Shown here piece after piece: positions 35,097-44,481 of a stretch of DNA of 64,000 bases (position 1 is its first letter; each line of letters starts with the position of its first letter). A program made the position numbers and the translations under genes. Source of the DNA: JAJUFS01 sp964599565. GTDB lineage: Bacteria > Pseudomonadota > Gammaproteobacteria > Natronospirales > JAJUFS01. The DNA lies in the NCBI GenBank assembly GCA_964599565.1, contig CAZRFE010000001.1, positions 58,097 to 122,096 on the forward strand, in the 5' to 3' direction. The notes beneath the pieces are model-generated. The model saw only the letters and a program-made list of their open reading frames with translations. It made no database searches and was not told the DNA's origin.

Positions 35097-35196
35097 CGCG
35101 TTCATCCCTGTTCAGGGAAAACGGCAATAGCCGCTCACATAACGGACTGCCAGATTCGTTTCCGAAAAAGGACTTGCTCCTTTCAAGGAGGTGAAC

Positions 35197-35691
35197 ATGG
35201 ATGTTCCGTTTCAATTCCGCCAGCGCGGCGTCACGCTCATCGAGACACTGGTCGCCGTTGTCGTCATGAGCATCGGCCTGCTCGGCATCGCCACACTCTT
35301 TCTCTCGTCATTGCGCGACACCGGCAGCGCGATGTGGCGCACCCGCGCCATCACGCTTTCCGAAGACATCATCGAACGCATGCGCGCCAACCGCGATGAA
35401 GCTGCACGCTACGACTCCGGCGTGACACCGACCGGGCAGAACCACGATTGCGCTGCAACGGCAGACATGACGGTGCCGGCCAGCTGTTCGCCCCAGCAGC
35501 TTGCGGAGCAGGACATTCATGAGTGGCGCGCGCGTGTCACCGACAGTGTCATCGGCCTGCCGTCCGGTGTCGCGAGAATCACCGTCTCCGGGGGTACGCC
35601 GGCCGACGTCACCGTCTTCGTTCAATGGACGGAAGGTGTACAGAACGATCAGCCGCTGTTGCAGAAGTTCGAGCTGAGGACGCAGTTGTGA
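35197..35691 (+). CDS. pilV: type IV pilus minor pilin PilV, second copy
   Basis: A 164-residue minor pilin opening the second pilin operon. Leader ends RQRG, followed by VTLIETLVAVVVMSIGLLGIA (Val rather than Phe at +1, Glu5 present). Then LSSLRDTGSAMWRTRAITLSEDIIERMRANRDEA parallels the first PilV. A very strong AAGGAGG lies five bases before ATG 35197; a GTG six bases earlier overlaps it and is less likely. No fimU/fimT gene precedes it, unlike the first operon. Its stop overlaps the pilW start by 4 bases. Confidence 0.88.
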   Translation: MDVPFQFRQRGVTLIETLVAVVVMSIGLLGIATLFLSSLRDTGSAMWRTRAITLSEDIIERMRANRDEAARYDSGVTPTGQNHDCAATADMTVPASCSPQQLAEQDIHEWRARVTDSVIGLPSGVARITVSGGTPADVTVFVQWTEGVQNDQPLLQKFELRTQL

Positions 35692-36692
35692 ACGGCCATC
35701 AGCGCGGCGTGAGCCTCATCGAACTCCTTGTCGCAATGATCATCGGACTGTTCATTGTCGGCGGCGCTTTCGCGGTCTACCTCGGCTCCAGGGACAGTTT
35801 CCGCGTCAACGAATCCGTTGCCCGCATCCAGGAAGAAGCACGCTTCGGCCTCATGATTCTCTCGGACGACCTTGCGCTCGCCGGCTTTCTCGGCCGCAAC
35901 AACATGCCGTTCGTGACATCCGGCAGGAAAGGCGATGCCGCGACGCTGCCGACACTCGGCAACTCGGGGCACAGCAGGAGGGACTGCGTGGATTACTGGT
36001 ACATCGACATCGTCGTGCCTGTCACAGGCGCGAACAACACCAACCCGTATCACGATATGTGCCTGGACAATTCCGAGCATGTCGACGGGACGGACGTGCT
36101 GGTCGTCCGCCATGCAGCGGCACACGCGGATTACGGCTGGGAAGCCGGCGCAACGGTGCCGCTTCAGGACAACCGCCAGAAAGGCACGCTGTATATCCGG
36201 TCGGACCTGACACGGAATGCCTTGTATCGCCAAGGCGTCGACACCGACCCGTCCGGCTTCATCGCACCCTATACGGACCGCGAATGGCTCACGCATCTTT
36301 ATTACATCGAACCGCCGGCGACCAATGATGAGGGCAACCCGGCGGGGCCTCCCACCCTGCGCAGGTTGAGACTCCAGCGACGCAACGAATTGCCCGCACT
36401 GCGCGCCGAAGAAGTGCTTTCAAACGTCGAAGACTTCCAGGTGCAGTTCGGGCAGGACGACGACCTGGACGGGCGGATCGATCGCTGGATCAACCCCGGA
36501 GATGTTGCCGAATCGCAGCTGCGCGCGGTCGCCGTGCGGTTCTGGCTGCTCATCCGCGCGGAGAACGAAGACCCGTCGCTGTCACAGGACGTCACCTACA
36601 AGTACGCAGATGTAGAGCGCACTGTGACCGACGGTTATCGACGGCAGCTTGTCGAACAGACCGTCGAGCTGCGCAACGCACGTGCGAACTGA
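35688..36692 (+). CDS. pilW: type IV pilus minor pilin PilW, second copy
   Basis: A 334-residue PilW. GTG start at 35688 overlapping the pilV stop (GTGA). Very short leader VNGHQRG, then VSLIELLVAMIIGLFIVGGAF, ESVARIQEEARFGLMILSDDLALAGFLG, THLYYIEPP, and NVEDFQVQFGQDDDLDGRIDRW with the same acidic DxDxDG loop as copy one. The overall plan matches the first PilW closely but the sequences have diverged, so the operon duplication is old or the second was acquired. Confidence 0.88.
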   Translation: MNGHQRGVSLIELLVAMIIGLFIVGGAFAVYLGSRDSFRVNESVARIQEEARFGLMILSDDLALAGFLGRNNMPFVTSGRKGDAATLPTLGNSGHSRRDCVDYWYIDIVVPVTGANNTNPYHDMCLDNSEHVDGTDVLVVRHAAAHADYGWEAGATVPLQDNRQKGTLYIRSDLTRNALYRQGVDTDPSGFIAPYTDREWLTHLYYIEPPATNDEGNPAGPPTLRRLRLQRRNELPALRAEEVLSNVEDFQVQFGQDDDLDGRIDRWINPGDVAESQLRAVAVRFWLLIRAENEDPSLSQDVTYKYADVERTVTDGYRRQLVEQTVELRNARAN

Positions 36693-36706
36693 AAAGGAGA
36701 GCAACG

Positions 36707-37165
36707 ATGACTTCACGAAACAAGCAGCAGGGAACCGCGCTGATCGTCGGACTGATCGTGCTGATCGTGCTCACGCTCCTCGGCACGACAGCCATGCGGA
36801 TGTCTCGCAACGAACTGATGATGAGCGGCATGCTGCAGTTCTTCGCACGCGCCTTCCACGCAGCCGAGGCAAGCGTCGCCGCACAGCTCGCGGATCGCGA
36901 TTTCAGTCTCGCGTGGACCGCTCCATCCAATCTCCACACCCATGACCAGGTTGCATCGACGCAAAGCATCGGCACCTCGCACATCCAGTTCCTGGACAGC
37001 GGGCCCGTGCCGGCGGGCGGATTCTCGCTGAACAAGAAATTCTCCGCCCATCATTTCGAGATCACCGCACAGGGTCTCTCACCGACCACCGATGGCGCGG
37101 CGTCACCCGATTCGATCGCCGTCAACATCAGGCAAGGCATCTATCTCATCGGCCCCAGTGATTGA
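36707..37165 (+). CDS. pilX: type IV pilus assembly protein PilX, second copy
   Basis: A 152-residue PilX with hydrophobic N-terminal helix GTALIVGLIVLIVLTLLGTTAM, the PilX core MSRNELMMSGMLQFFARAFHAAEASVA, and the conserved C-terminal QGIYLIG. AAAAGGAGAG precedes the ATG. It lies 14 bp after pilW and 44 bp before pilY1; the small CxxC gene of the first operon is absent here. Confidence 0.87.
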   Translation: MTSRNKQQGTALIVGLIVLIVLTLLGTTAMRMSRNELMMSGMLQFFARAFHAAEASVAAQLADRDFSLAWTAPSNLHTHDQVASTQSIGTSHIQFLDSGPVPAGGFSLNKKFSAHHFEITAQGLSPTTDGAASPDSIAVNIRQGIYLIGPSD

Positions 37166-37209
37166 AGACAGCAGGATCACTGAACAGAACCAATGTCACG
37201 GAGGACACC

Positions 37210-40200
37210 ATGGATCGCAGATCGTCATTCATTCTCGGAATACTTGCAGGCCTGTCGCTCTCACTCTCGCTGGTGCCGTCCCGGTCGCACGCGGACGACA
37301 CGGAAATCTACGTCGGCGGCGGTGCGGGCGTGAAACCGAACATCCTGCTCATCATCGACACGTCATCGAGCATGCTTATCAGCGCACCTGTTGCGTATGA
37401 CCCAAACGTCATCTACGACGGACCTTGCCCGACGACGCACAACGGCAAACCGATTGTGTACATGAAATACGGCGCATCCGTTCCACCGACTGACTTGAAC
37501 TGCACAACCTATTTCAAGGAAGGGACGGCGGAAGCCCCCCTGGACTACAACTACTGGTTCTACAAGGATGCCCTGCGGTGCGATGCTGCCGTCCAGCAAC
37601 TGGACAACGCAGGTCAGTGGAGCGGTCACGTCGCCGCATCCGGAGCATTCGGCTGGACGGTTGTCTATCGCGGTTACCACACCCGCCTCATCGAGTGCGC
37701 GGCAGATGCAGGTGTGCATGGTGAAGGTGACAGCGACGGTGATGGCGTTGACGAGAATCCTGAACGCGTCTATGCGCGAAAGGGTTCGGGCATCACGGAA
37801 AAATGGACTGACGACCCCGCGTATCAACAGGATTTTCACACGTCCACCGCCGATCCGTACTACGCGGATTACAGGCGCTTCTTTTTTGACGCGAACTACG
37901 TCAACTATGTGCGTGGCGGTCACAGCATGACCAACCGCATCACGATCATGAAGGAAGTATTGAACGACCTGATCGACGAAACCGACGACGCAAGAATCGC
38001 GCTGATGCGTTTCGATGTAGGCGACTACAACGGTGCAGACGGCGAAGGGGGCATGGTGATCGCGCCATTCGTGGACGCCGCCGACCCGGCAAACAAGACC
38101 AAGCTGAAACAGATCGTCGATGACATATACGTTGCCGACATTCCTTCCGGTACACAGCTGCATGAAACGATGACGGAAGCAGCGCGCTACTTCTCCCATC
38201 AGATGGTCACGACAGGCAGTACATCGCAGGTTTTCGCCAATCCATCCGTCAACCCGCCGACGGCCGCGAACTATGTGTCGTCACCCAGCGTTCCCGGCTC
38301 CCGCAATGGATTGAACTACGATACGGGGATGACCGGGTGCGAGGAGAATTTCATCATCTATCTTACCGACGGCGCGGCAACGGCGGACAGTGGTCAGACC
38401 TCATATACCCGCACCCTCTACAAGGACAAGACAAAGACTCTCACACTGTGTTCAGCCGGCAGCAACGGCGAGAACGATCAGTCATCGGAGAGTTGTCTTG
38501 ATGAACTCGCATTCCTGTTGCACAACTACGACGTGAACCCAGGCCTTGCCGGCGAACAGACAGTCCGCACGTTCACCGTCGGGTTCTTTGTCGACAACGA
38601 ACTGCTCGCGACGACGGCGGACAAGGGTGGCGGTCGCTATTACATCGCCAACTCGCACGCCCAGCTCAAGGACGCGATCAAGGACGCCATGAGCACCATC
38701 AAGGTGCTCGCCGTGAACTCCAGCTTCACGATTCCCGCCGTCACGGTGAACTCCTTCAACCGCGTCTCACACCTCGACGATCTTTTCTTCAGCCTGTTCA
38801 AGCCCGGCGAAGCGCGTCACTGGGCGGGCAACCTGAAGAAGTTCCGCCTTAAGAAGAATGCTGCCGGCGAGGTGGAAATCGTGGACCGCAACGGCATGCC
38901 CGCCGTGGAACCGCTGGCGGGTTTCTTCAAGGACGACATCACGAGCTTCTGGACCACATCCGGCCCCGATGGCGGCGAAACCGAGAAAGGTGGCGCGGCA
39001 GAGCGCCTGGGACAACTCAGTGAACGCAAGATCTATACCTGGATCGGGCCTGACCTCGCGTTGACGGCAACATCCAACCAGCTGGGTTCGACCAACAGCG
39101 CAATCACCGATGCGATGGTCGGCGCCGCCACCACGCTCGACCGGACGAAGATCCTGAAGTGGGCGCAGGGCGTCGACATCAAGGATGAAGACGGCGACGG
39201 ACTGTTCAGCGACCGGCGCCCCACCATGGGCGATCCGCTGCACGCCGCACCTGTCACCGTCATGTACGGAACGAAGGCAGATCCCGAAGGCAAGGGGACG
39301 ATTCCGGACTACACCGTCTACACGGCAACCAACGATGGATACCTGCACGCCTTCGATGGCAATGACGGCAACGAGCTGTTCGCCTTCGTCCCGCCGGAAC
39401 TGCTCGGCAATCTCGGCGAGGCGTTTTACGACAAGACCGGCGACAAGCTTTACGGGCTTGACGGTTTCGTCGTGCCGCTCGTGCAACACGATCCGAACGG
39501 CAACATCACCGGAACGAAAAGCTACGCGCATCTCGTCATCGGCATGCGGCGCGGCGGGAACAACTATTACGCGCTCGACGTCACGAACCGGAATACGCCG
39601 CGTCTCCTCTGGAGAATCAAGGGCGGAGAAGGCAACTTCCAGTACCTGGCGCAGAGCTGGGCGGAGCCGGTCCCGACGAAAGTAAAGATCGGAAGCGGCA
39701 CGCGCAACGTGCTTGTCATCAGCGGTGGTTACGACGCAGACCAGGATGACCACGATACCGATTACGCATCCGACAACACCGGCACCGCGATCTACATGGT
39801 GGACGCCGCGACGGGAAACCGCCTGTGGTGGGCCGGACCGGTGGGCAGCGGCGCGGATCTCGAAGTCGATGCGTTCAGGAACTCGATGCCCGCCACCGTC
39901 ACCGTCCTCGACATGAACAACGACGGCTACGCGGATCGCTGGTACGTACCCGATACCGGCGGGCGCATCTTCCGTTTTGATATCGCAAATGGAAACAGCG
40001 CTGCCACGCTCGTGCGCGGCGGCAAGATAGCGACGCTCGGCGCGGGCGACATCGCAGCGCCGGCAGCCGCCGACACGCGCAAGTTCTTCTATCCGATCGA
40101 CGTATCCCATCACAACGATGGCGACGGCCAATGGCTCAATCTTGCCATCGGTTCCGGAAACCGCACTGCTCCGCTCGATACGACAGTGCAGGACCGCTTC

Positions 40201-40728
40201 TTCGTGCTGCGCGACGAGCACGTGTACACCGTGCCGGGCAACTACGCCGCCGAGTACGACATCGGCATCGAAGACCTTTTCGATGCAACGGCGAGTATCG
40301 TCGATGACACCGTCATGGCGAGCAACCAGCAGCATGGCTGGTACATCAATCTGGCCGATGAAGGCGAGAAGGTGCTGGCGGAATCCGTCACCTACGACGG
40401 CAAGCTCGTGTTCACCTCGTTCTCGCCGAGCGACGGCAGCAATGCGTCGTGCGAAGCGGACCTCGGCAAGGGCCGCGTATACGCCATAGACATCAATTCT
40501 GCCAAAGCCGTTCGCAACTTCGACATCATCCAGGAGGATTCCGAGGAAGTGTTCACCGTCGAGGACCGCTCGACGGAACTGGAAAGATCCGGAATCCCTC
40601 CCGCGATGACCATCGTGTTCGCGGAAGACAACGAAGGACGCCCGATCGGTCTCGTGGGGCCGGAAACCGTCGACGTCGATCTCGGTGACAACGTCGTGCA
40701 GACCTACTGGTACCGCAGTTCACAATGA
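37210..40728 (+). CDS. pilY1: type IV pilus tip adhesin/assembly factor PilY1, second copy
   Basis: An 1172-residue PilY1. Signal peptide to about residue 29 (SRSHA). VWA domain with MIDAS DTSSS (about residue 50). The segment around VKVLAVNSSFTIPAVTVNSFNR, here IKVLAVNSSFTIPAVTVNSF, and LDDLFFSLFKPGEARHWAGNLKKF leads into the propeller with MGDPLHAAPVTV, TATNDGYLHAFDG, IGMRRGGNNYYALDV, PDTGGRIFRFDI and a C-terminal QTYWYRSSQ. Acidic loops such as DEDGDGLFSD replace the exact EF-hand site of copy one. The first about 280 residues, which carry tip specificity, differ most from copy one, suggesting different ligands. GGAGG site before the ATG. Confidence 0.92.
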   Translation: MDRRSSFILGILAGLSLSLSLVPSRSHADDTEIYVGGGAGVKPNILLIIDTSSSMLISAPVAYDPNVIYDGPCPTTHNGKPIVYMKYGASVPPTDLNCTTYFKEGTAEAPLDYNYWFYKDALRCDAAVQQLDNAGQWSGHVAASGAFGWTVVYRGYHTRLIECAADAGVHGEGDSDGDGVDENPERVYARKGSGITEKWTDDPAYQQDFHTSTADPYYADYRRFFFDANYVNYVRGGHSMTNRITIMKEVLNDLIDETDDARIALMRFDVGDYNGADGEGGMVIAPFVDAADPANKTKLKQIVDDIYVADIPSGTQLHETMTEAARYFSHQMVTTGSTSQVFANPSVNPPTAANYVSSPSVPGSRNGLNYDTGMTGCEENFIIYLTDGAATADSGQTSYTRTLYKDKTKTLTLCSAGSNGENDQSSESCLDELAFLLHNYDVNPGLAGEQTVRTFTVGFFVDNELLATTADKGGGRYYIANSHAQLKDAIKDAMSTIKVLAVNSSFTIPAVTVNSFNRVSHLDDLFFSLFKPGEARHWAGNLKKFRLKKNAAGEVEIVDRNGMPAVEPLAGFFKDDITSFWTTSGPDGGETEKGGAAERLGQLSERKIYTWIGPDLALTATSNQLGSTNSAITDAMVGAATTLDRTKILKWAQGVDIKDEDGDGLFSDRRPTMGDPLHAAPVTVMYGTKADPEGKGTIPDYTVYTATNDGYLHAFDGNDGNELFAFVPPELLGNLGEAFYDKTGDKLYGLDGFVVPLVQHDPNGNITGTKSYAHLVIGMRRGGNNYYALDVTNRNTPRLLWRIKGGEGNFQYLAQSWAEPVPTKVKIGSGTRNVLVISGGYDADQDDHDTDYASDNTGTAIYMVDAATGNRLWWAGPVGSGADLEVDAFRNSMPATVTVLDMNNDGYADRWYVPDTGGRIFRFDIANGNSAATLVRGGKIATLGAGDIAAPAAADTRKFFYPIDVSHHNDGDGQWLNLAIGSGNRTAPLDTTVQDRFFVLRDEHVYTVPGNYAAEYDIGIEDLFDATASIVDDTVMASNQQHGWYINLADEGEKVLAESVTYDGKLVFTSFSPSDGSNASCEADLGKGRVYAIDINSAKAVRNFDIIQEDSEEVFTVEDRSTELERSGIPPAMTIVFAEDNEGRPIGLVGPETVDVDLGDNVVQTYWYRSSQ

Positions 40729-40745
40729 CAGGAAGGATTCCGGCA

Positions 40746-41153
40746 ATGGAAAGCAATCGCGGCTTTACGCTCATGGAACTCATGGTCACGCTTGTCATCG
40801 TCGCCATCCTGGCGGCGGTGGCAATCCCGAGCTACACGCAATACATACAGCGCGCGCGGCGCACGGAGGCGCGCGTCGCGCTGGAGAACGCCATGACCAC
40901 CCTGCAGAAATTCTATCTCCAGAACGGCCGTTACCCGGACGATGAAGAGGGAACGAATCTGATCGGGACCACGGAGAACGGGTACTACCAGACCGATTAC
41001 GTCTCGGGAACGAATCCGCAGGTGAGCGCAATCGCCGCGACGGGCACGTCCCAGGCAAACGACACGAAGTGCAGGATGTTTGCCATCTTCGTGTCCGGCA
41101 CTCGCATCGCCCGGGACGCCGCCGATACCGATTCCACGGCGGAGTGCTGGTAA
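40746..41153 (+). CDS. pilE: type IV pilin PilE, second copy
   Basis: A 135-residue pilin with a short leader MESNRG, then FTLMELMVTLVIVAILAAVAIPSYTQYIQRARRTEARVAL. The C-terminal disulfide loop is formed by Cys in NDTKCRMFAIF and the final ECW. AGGAAGG lies 9 bases before ATG 40746; an ATG at 40725 that overlaps the pilY1 stop is an alternative with a longer leader. Last gene of the second operon; the tRNA-Pro promoter begins 9 bp after the stop. Confidence 0.87.
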   Translation: MESNRGFTLMELMVTLVIVAILAAVAIPSYTQYIQRARRTEARVALENAMTTLQKFYLQNGRYPDDEEGTNLIGTTENGYYQTDYVSGTNPQVSAIAATGTSQANDTKCRMFAIFVSGTRIARDAADTDSTAECW

Positions 41154-41161
41154 TCCCGAAA

Positions 41162-41191
41162 TTGCTTTTACCGCGCGCGTTCGTGTATATT
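41162..41191 (+). promoter_or_regulatory. promoter of tRNA-Pro with GC-rich discriminator
   Basis: TTGCTT (41162-41167), 18-base spacer and TATATT (41186-41191), followed by CCCCGCCC. A GC-rich discriminator is typical of stringently controlled stable-RNA promoters. Confidence 0.65.
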
Positions 41192-41203
41192 CCCCGCCCT
41201 TCG

Positions 41204-41280
41204 CGGGGTGTAGCTCAGCCTGGTAGAGCACTACGTTCGGGACGTAGGGGCCGGAGGTTCAAATCCTCTCACCCCGACCA
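41204..41280 (+). tRNA. tRNA-Pro (anticodon CGG)
   Basis: 77-nt tRNA with encoded CCA. Acceptor CGGGGTG pairs with CACCCCG; D-arm GCTCAGCCTGGTAGAGC; anticodon stem CTACG/CGTAG with loop TTCGGGA gives CGG, reading CCG (Pro); T-arm GGTTCAAATCC. Confidence 0.97.
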
Positions 41281-41289
41281 GGTATCCAG

Positions 41290-41318
41290 AAGGTCCACAT
41301 TCGTGGACCTTTTTTTTC
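41290..41318 (+). terminator. terminator of tRNA-Pro
   Basis: Stem AGGTCCAC (41291-41298) / GTGGACCT (41303-41310) followed by eight T residues. Confidence 0.88.
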
Positions 41319-41417
41319 GCCCGTGCGGGCCGAATCCGTGACGGCGGCGCAGCATTCGCGGCGACGCACTCCACTCCGGCAGGTACAATGCCTGCTCGTT
41401 CAAGCAGAGCACATTCA

Positions 41418-41930
41418 ATGACCCAGAACAGTTTCAACCGGGACGAACTCCTGGCCTGCGGGCACGGCGAAATGTTCGGCCCCGGCAATGGCCGCCTCCC
41501 TCTCCCCGACATGCTGATGCTGGACCGCATCACGTCCATCACCGCGAACGGCGGCGCATTCGACAAGGGACACATCACCGCGGAACTCGACATCCGTCCG
41601 GATCTCTGGTTCTTCAGCTGCCATTTCGAGGGTGACCCGGTCATGCCCGGCTGCCTGGGCCTTGACGCGCTGTGGCAGCTCGTCGGCTTCTTCCTCTGCT
41701 GGAGGGGCAACCCCGGCCGCGGGCGCGCACTCGGTGTCGGCGAGGTGAAATTCTTCGGACAGGTTCTCCCGACGGCAGGAAAGGTGACGTACGAGATAGA
41801 TCTCAAGCGCGTCGTCGAACGCAAGCTCGTGATGGCGATCGCGGACGGACGGGTGCTCGTCGATGGCCGCGAGATCTACACCGCCACCGATCTTCGCGTC
41901 GGTCTTTTCACCTCCACGGATTCCTTCTGA
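41418..41930 (+). CDS. fabA: 3-hydroxydecanoyl-ACP dehydratase/isomerase FabA
   Basis: Dehydrates 3-hydroxydecanoyl-ACP and isomerises the product to the cis-3 isomer, starting unsaturated fatty acid synthesis. 170 residues (E. coli 172). The hot-dog fold signature CHFEGDPVMPGCLGLDALWQ contains the catalytic His69 and Asp83; LPLPDMLMLDRI is also conserved. A -10-like TACAAT is at 41384-41389. FabB follows 9 bp later, the classic fabAB pair. ATG 41418 aligns with the family; the frame is open 30 bases upstream. Confidence 0.96.
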   Translation: MTQNSFNRDELLACGHGEMFGPGNGRLPLPDMLMLDRITSITANGGAFDKGHITAELDIRPDLWFFSCHFEGDPVMPGCLGLDALWQLVGFFLCWRGNPGRGRALGVGEVKFFGQVLPTAGKVTYEIDLKRVVERKLVMAIADGRVLVDGREIYTATDLRVGLFTSTDSF

Positions 41931-41939
41931 GAGATCACC

Positions 41940-43154
41940 ATGCGTAGAGTCGTCATCACGGGTGCGGGGATCGTTTCCTGTCTGGGCAACGACACCGCCG
42001 CGGTCAGCGAATCGCTGCGAAACGGCCGATCCGGCATCACGTTCATGCCCGAGTATGCGGAGCGCGGTTTTCGCAGCCACGTGGCCGGCGCTCCGCGCAT
42101 CGACACCGCGGAACTCATCGATCGCAAGCTGCTGCGCTTCATGGGTGACGCGGCCGCATATGCCTACATTGCGATGCGCGACGCCATTGCGGACGCGGGC
42201 CTTGAAGAGACAGATGTATCCAGCGAACGCACCGGGCTGATCGCGGGTTCCGGCGGCGGCTCGTGCGAATACCAGATAGAAACCGCAGACATCGCACGGA
42301 ATAAGGGACCGCGCCGCGTGGGGCCGTACATGGTCACGCGCACCATGACGTCGACCGTCTCCGCGTGTCTCGCCACGCCGTTTCACATCCGCGGCGTCAA
42401 CTACTCGATCTCCTCTGCCTGTGCGACATCCGCGCACTGCATCGGCGCTGCGATGGAACAGATCCAGCTTGGCAAGCAGGACATCGTGTTTGCCGGTGGC
42501 GGCGAGGAACTGCACTGGGGCATGACGGTGATGTTCGACGCGATGGGCGCGCTGTCCAGCAGCTTCAACGGCACGCCCGAGAAGGCAAGCCGCGCGTACG
42601 ACGCAGACCGCGACGGCTTCGTGATTTCGGCAGGCGGCGGCATGCTCGTGCTGGAAGAACTCGAGCATGCGAAGGCCCGGGGCGCGAAGATCTACGCCGA
42701 GCTCGTCGGCTATGGCGCGACGTCGGACGGTTACGACATGGTCGCCCCGTCCGGCGAAGGCGCGCAGCGCTGCATGCGCATGGCGCTGTCCACCGTGAAC
42801 GGCGCGATCGACTATCTCAACACGCACGGCACGTCCACGCCCGCCGGCGATCGTGCGGAACTCGATGCGCTGCGCGCCGTATTCGGCAACGCTGTGCCAT
42901 CGTTCTCGTCGACGAAATCGCTGTCCGGCCATTCGCTGGGCGCAGCCGGCGTGCACGAAGCGATCTACTCGCTGCTGATGATGCGCGACGGCTTCCTCGC
43001 CGCGAGCGCGAACATCGAGAATCCGGACGCCGCTGCCGCCGGCATGCCGCTCGTCACCGAAACGCTTCAAAAGCCGCTTGAGCGTGTCATGTCGAACAGC
43101 TTCGGTTTCGGCGGCACAAACGCGACGCTCGTTTTCCAGCGCTACGACGGATAA
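41940..43154 (+). CDS. fabB: 3-oxoacyl-ACP synthase I FabB
   Basis: Beta-ketoacyl-ACP synthase I, which elongates cis-3-decenoyl-ACP and so partners FabA. 404 residues. Cys-His-His catalytic triad: Cys161 in SSACATS, His in NTHGTSTPAGD and His in KSLSGHSLGAAG; SFGFGGTNATLVF at the C-terminus. Operon with fabA. Confidence 0.96.
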   Translation: MRRVVITGAGIVSCLGNDTAAVSESLRNGRSGITFMPEYAERGFRSHVAGAPRIDTAELIDRKLLRFMGDAAAYAYIAMRDAIADAGLEETDVSSERTGLIAGSGGGSCEYQIETADIARNKGPRRVGPYMVTRTMTSTVSACLATPFHIRGVNYSISSACATSAHCIGAAMEQIQLGKQDIVFAGGGEELHWGMTVMFDAMGALSSSFNGTPEKASRAYDADRDGFVISAGGGMLVLEELEHAKARGAKIYAELVGYGATSDGYDMVAPSGEGAQRCMRMALSTVNGAIDYLNTHGTSTPAGDRAELDALRAVFGNAVPSFSSTKSLSGHSLGAAGVHEAIYSLLMMRDGFLAASANIENPDAAAAGMPLVTETLQKPLERVMSNSFGFGGTNATLVFQRYDG

Positions 43155-43177
43155 CGCGGACCGGAGCAACAAGCGCG

Positions 43178-43777
43178 ATGAACAACGTATTGCTTGAGTC
43201 CGACGCACCGCCAGACCCGCTGGAGCTTTTCGCGGACTGGTACGGCGCACAGGCCGAAGGCGCGCAGGAACCGGCGGCGGTAACGCTCGCGACCGCCGAT
43301 GCCACCGGGAAACCTGGCGTGCGCGTCGTCCTGCTCAAGGAATACGGTGCAGCGGGATTTGTCTTCTTCACCAACTACATGAGCCGCAAGGCAACAGACC
43401 TCGACGCCAATCCGCAGGCCGCGCTGCTGTTCTGGTGGCCGTCGTTCCGCCGGCAGGTGCGCATCGAAGGCCGCGTGTCGCGAATTTCCGCCGCGGAATC
43501 GGATGCGTACTTCCGCACGCGCGCGCGGCTGTCACAGATCGGCGCCTGGGCATCCGAGCAAAGCCGCATCATTCCGGATCGCAGCGTGCTCGATGCACGC
43601 GTGAAGGAATTCGAACAGCGATTCCCCGGTGACGTCCCGCGTCCACCGCACTGGGGCGGTTACCGCGTCGCGCCGGGAAGCATCGAGTTCTGGCAGGACC
43701 GCGCCAACCGCCTGCACGATCGCCTGCGCTACGTGCGTGAAAACGACAGCTGGCGCGTCGAGCGTCTCAATCCTTGA
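43178..43777 (+). CDS. pdxH: pyridoxamine 5'-phosphate oxidase
   Basis: FMN enzyme that oxidises pyridoxine or pyridoxamine 5'-phosphate to pyridoxal 5'-phosphate. 199 residues. Visible features are RVVLLKEYGAAGFVFFTNYMSRKATDL, QVRIEGRVSRISAAESDAYF, IGAWASEQS and the C-terminal WGGYRVAP with FWQDRANRLHDRLRY. Shorter at the N-terminus than E. coli PdxH (218). GGAGCAAC lies 8 bases before the ATG. 23 bp downstream of fabB, so possibly cotranscribed. Confidence 0.94.
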   Translation: MNNVLLESDAPPDPLELFADWYGAQAEGAQEPAAVTLATADATGKPGVRVVLLKEYGAAGFVFFTNYMSRKATDLDANPQAALLFWWPSFRRQVRIEGRVSRISAAESDAYFRTRARLSQIGAWASEQSRIIPDRSVLDARVKEFEQRFPGDVPRPPHWGGYRVAPGSIEFWQDRANRLHDRLRYVRENDSWRVERLNP

Positions 43778-43829
43778 ATCGTTCATCCTGCCTTGCCGAA
43801 AGCGGCCGACAGGGTGACAATTCGCATCC

Positions 43830-44423
43830 ATGAAAACACTGCATCAGCTGTTCGACAACAACGCGCGCTGGGCCGCGAAGATGATTGCGCGCGACCCGAA
43901 CTTCTTCAACAACCTCGTCGGGCAGCAGGCACCGCAGTACCTGTGGATCGGTTGCTCGGATTCGCGGGTTCCCGCAAACCAGATCGTCGGCCTTGCACCG
44001 GGCGAACTGTTCGTGCACCGGAATGTCGCCAATCTCGTGCAGCACTCGGACATGAACTGCCTCTCCGTGCTGCAGTTCGCCGTCGACGTGCTGAAGGTCG
44101 AGCACATCATGGTGACCGGTCATTACGGCTGCGGCGGCGTGCGCGCGGCCATCGAAGAGCAGCGCCACGGCATCGTCGACAACTGGCTGCGGCCCATCCA
44201 GCATGTCTGCCATGATCACGCGCCGCTGCTCGACAGCCTGCAGGGCGAGGAGCGCGTTGACCGGCTGTGCGAACTCAACGTCGTCCAGCAAGTGGAAAAC
44301 CTGCGGCGGACAACTGTCGTGCAGGATGCATGGTCGCGCGGCCAGAAACTCGAACTGCATGCCTGGATCTACTCCGTGCGCGACGGCCTGCTTCGCGATC
44401 TCGGCGTCACCATCACATCCTGA
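43830..44423 (+). CDS. can: beta-class carbonic anhydrase
   Basis: Zinc enzyme interconverting CO2 and bicarbonate in the cytoplasm; 197 residues. Zinc ligands Cys42 and Asp44 (GCSDSRVPAN), His98 and Cys101 (TGHYGCGGV); also FVHRNVANLV and the E. coli Can-type NWLRPIQHV. The full ligand set indicates an active type II beta enzyme. 52 bp after pdxH, and followed by a terminator. Confidence 0.94.
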   Translation: MKTLHQLFDNNARWAAKMIARDPNFFNNLVGQQAPQYLWIGCSDSRVPANQIVGLAPGELFVHRNVANLVQHSDMNCLSVLQFAVDVLKVEHIMVTGHYGCGGVRAAIEEQRHGIVDNWLRPIQHVCHDHAPLLDSLQGEERVDRLCELNVVQQVENLRRTTVVQDAWSRGQKLELHAWIYSVRDGLLRDLGVTITS

Positions 44424-44437
44424 TCCAGCACGCTGAA

Positions 44438-44469
44438 AGAAAAAGGCCGTCATCGACGGCCTTTTTTTA
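44438..44469. terminator. terminator between can and the 5'-nucleotidase gene
   Basis: Stem AAAAGGCCGTC / GACGGCCTTTT around ATC at about 44451-44453, followed by a T7 tract; the A-rich left side also lets it act on the minus strand. Confidence 0.85.
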
Positions 44470-44481
44470 TCCTGTACGCGT

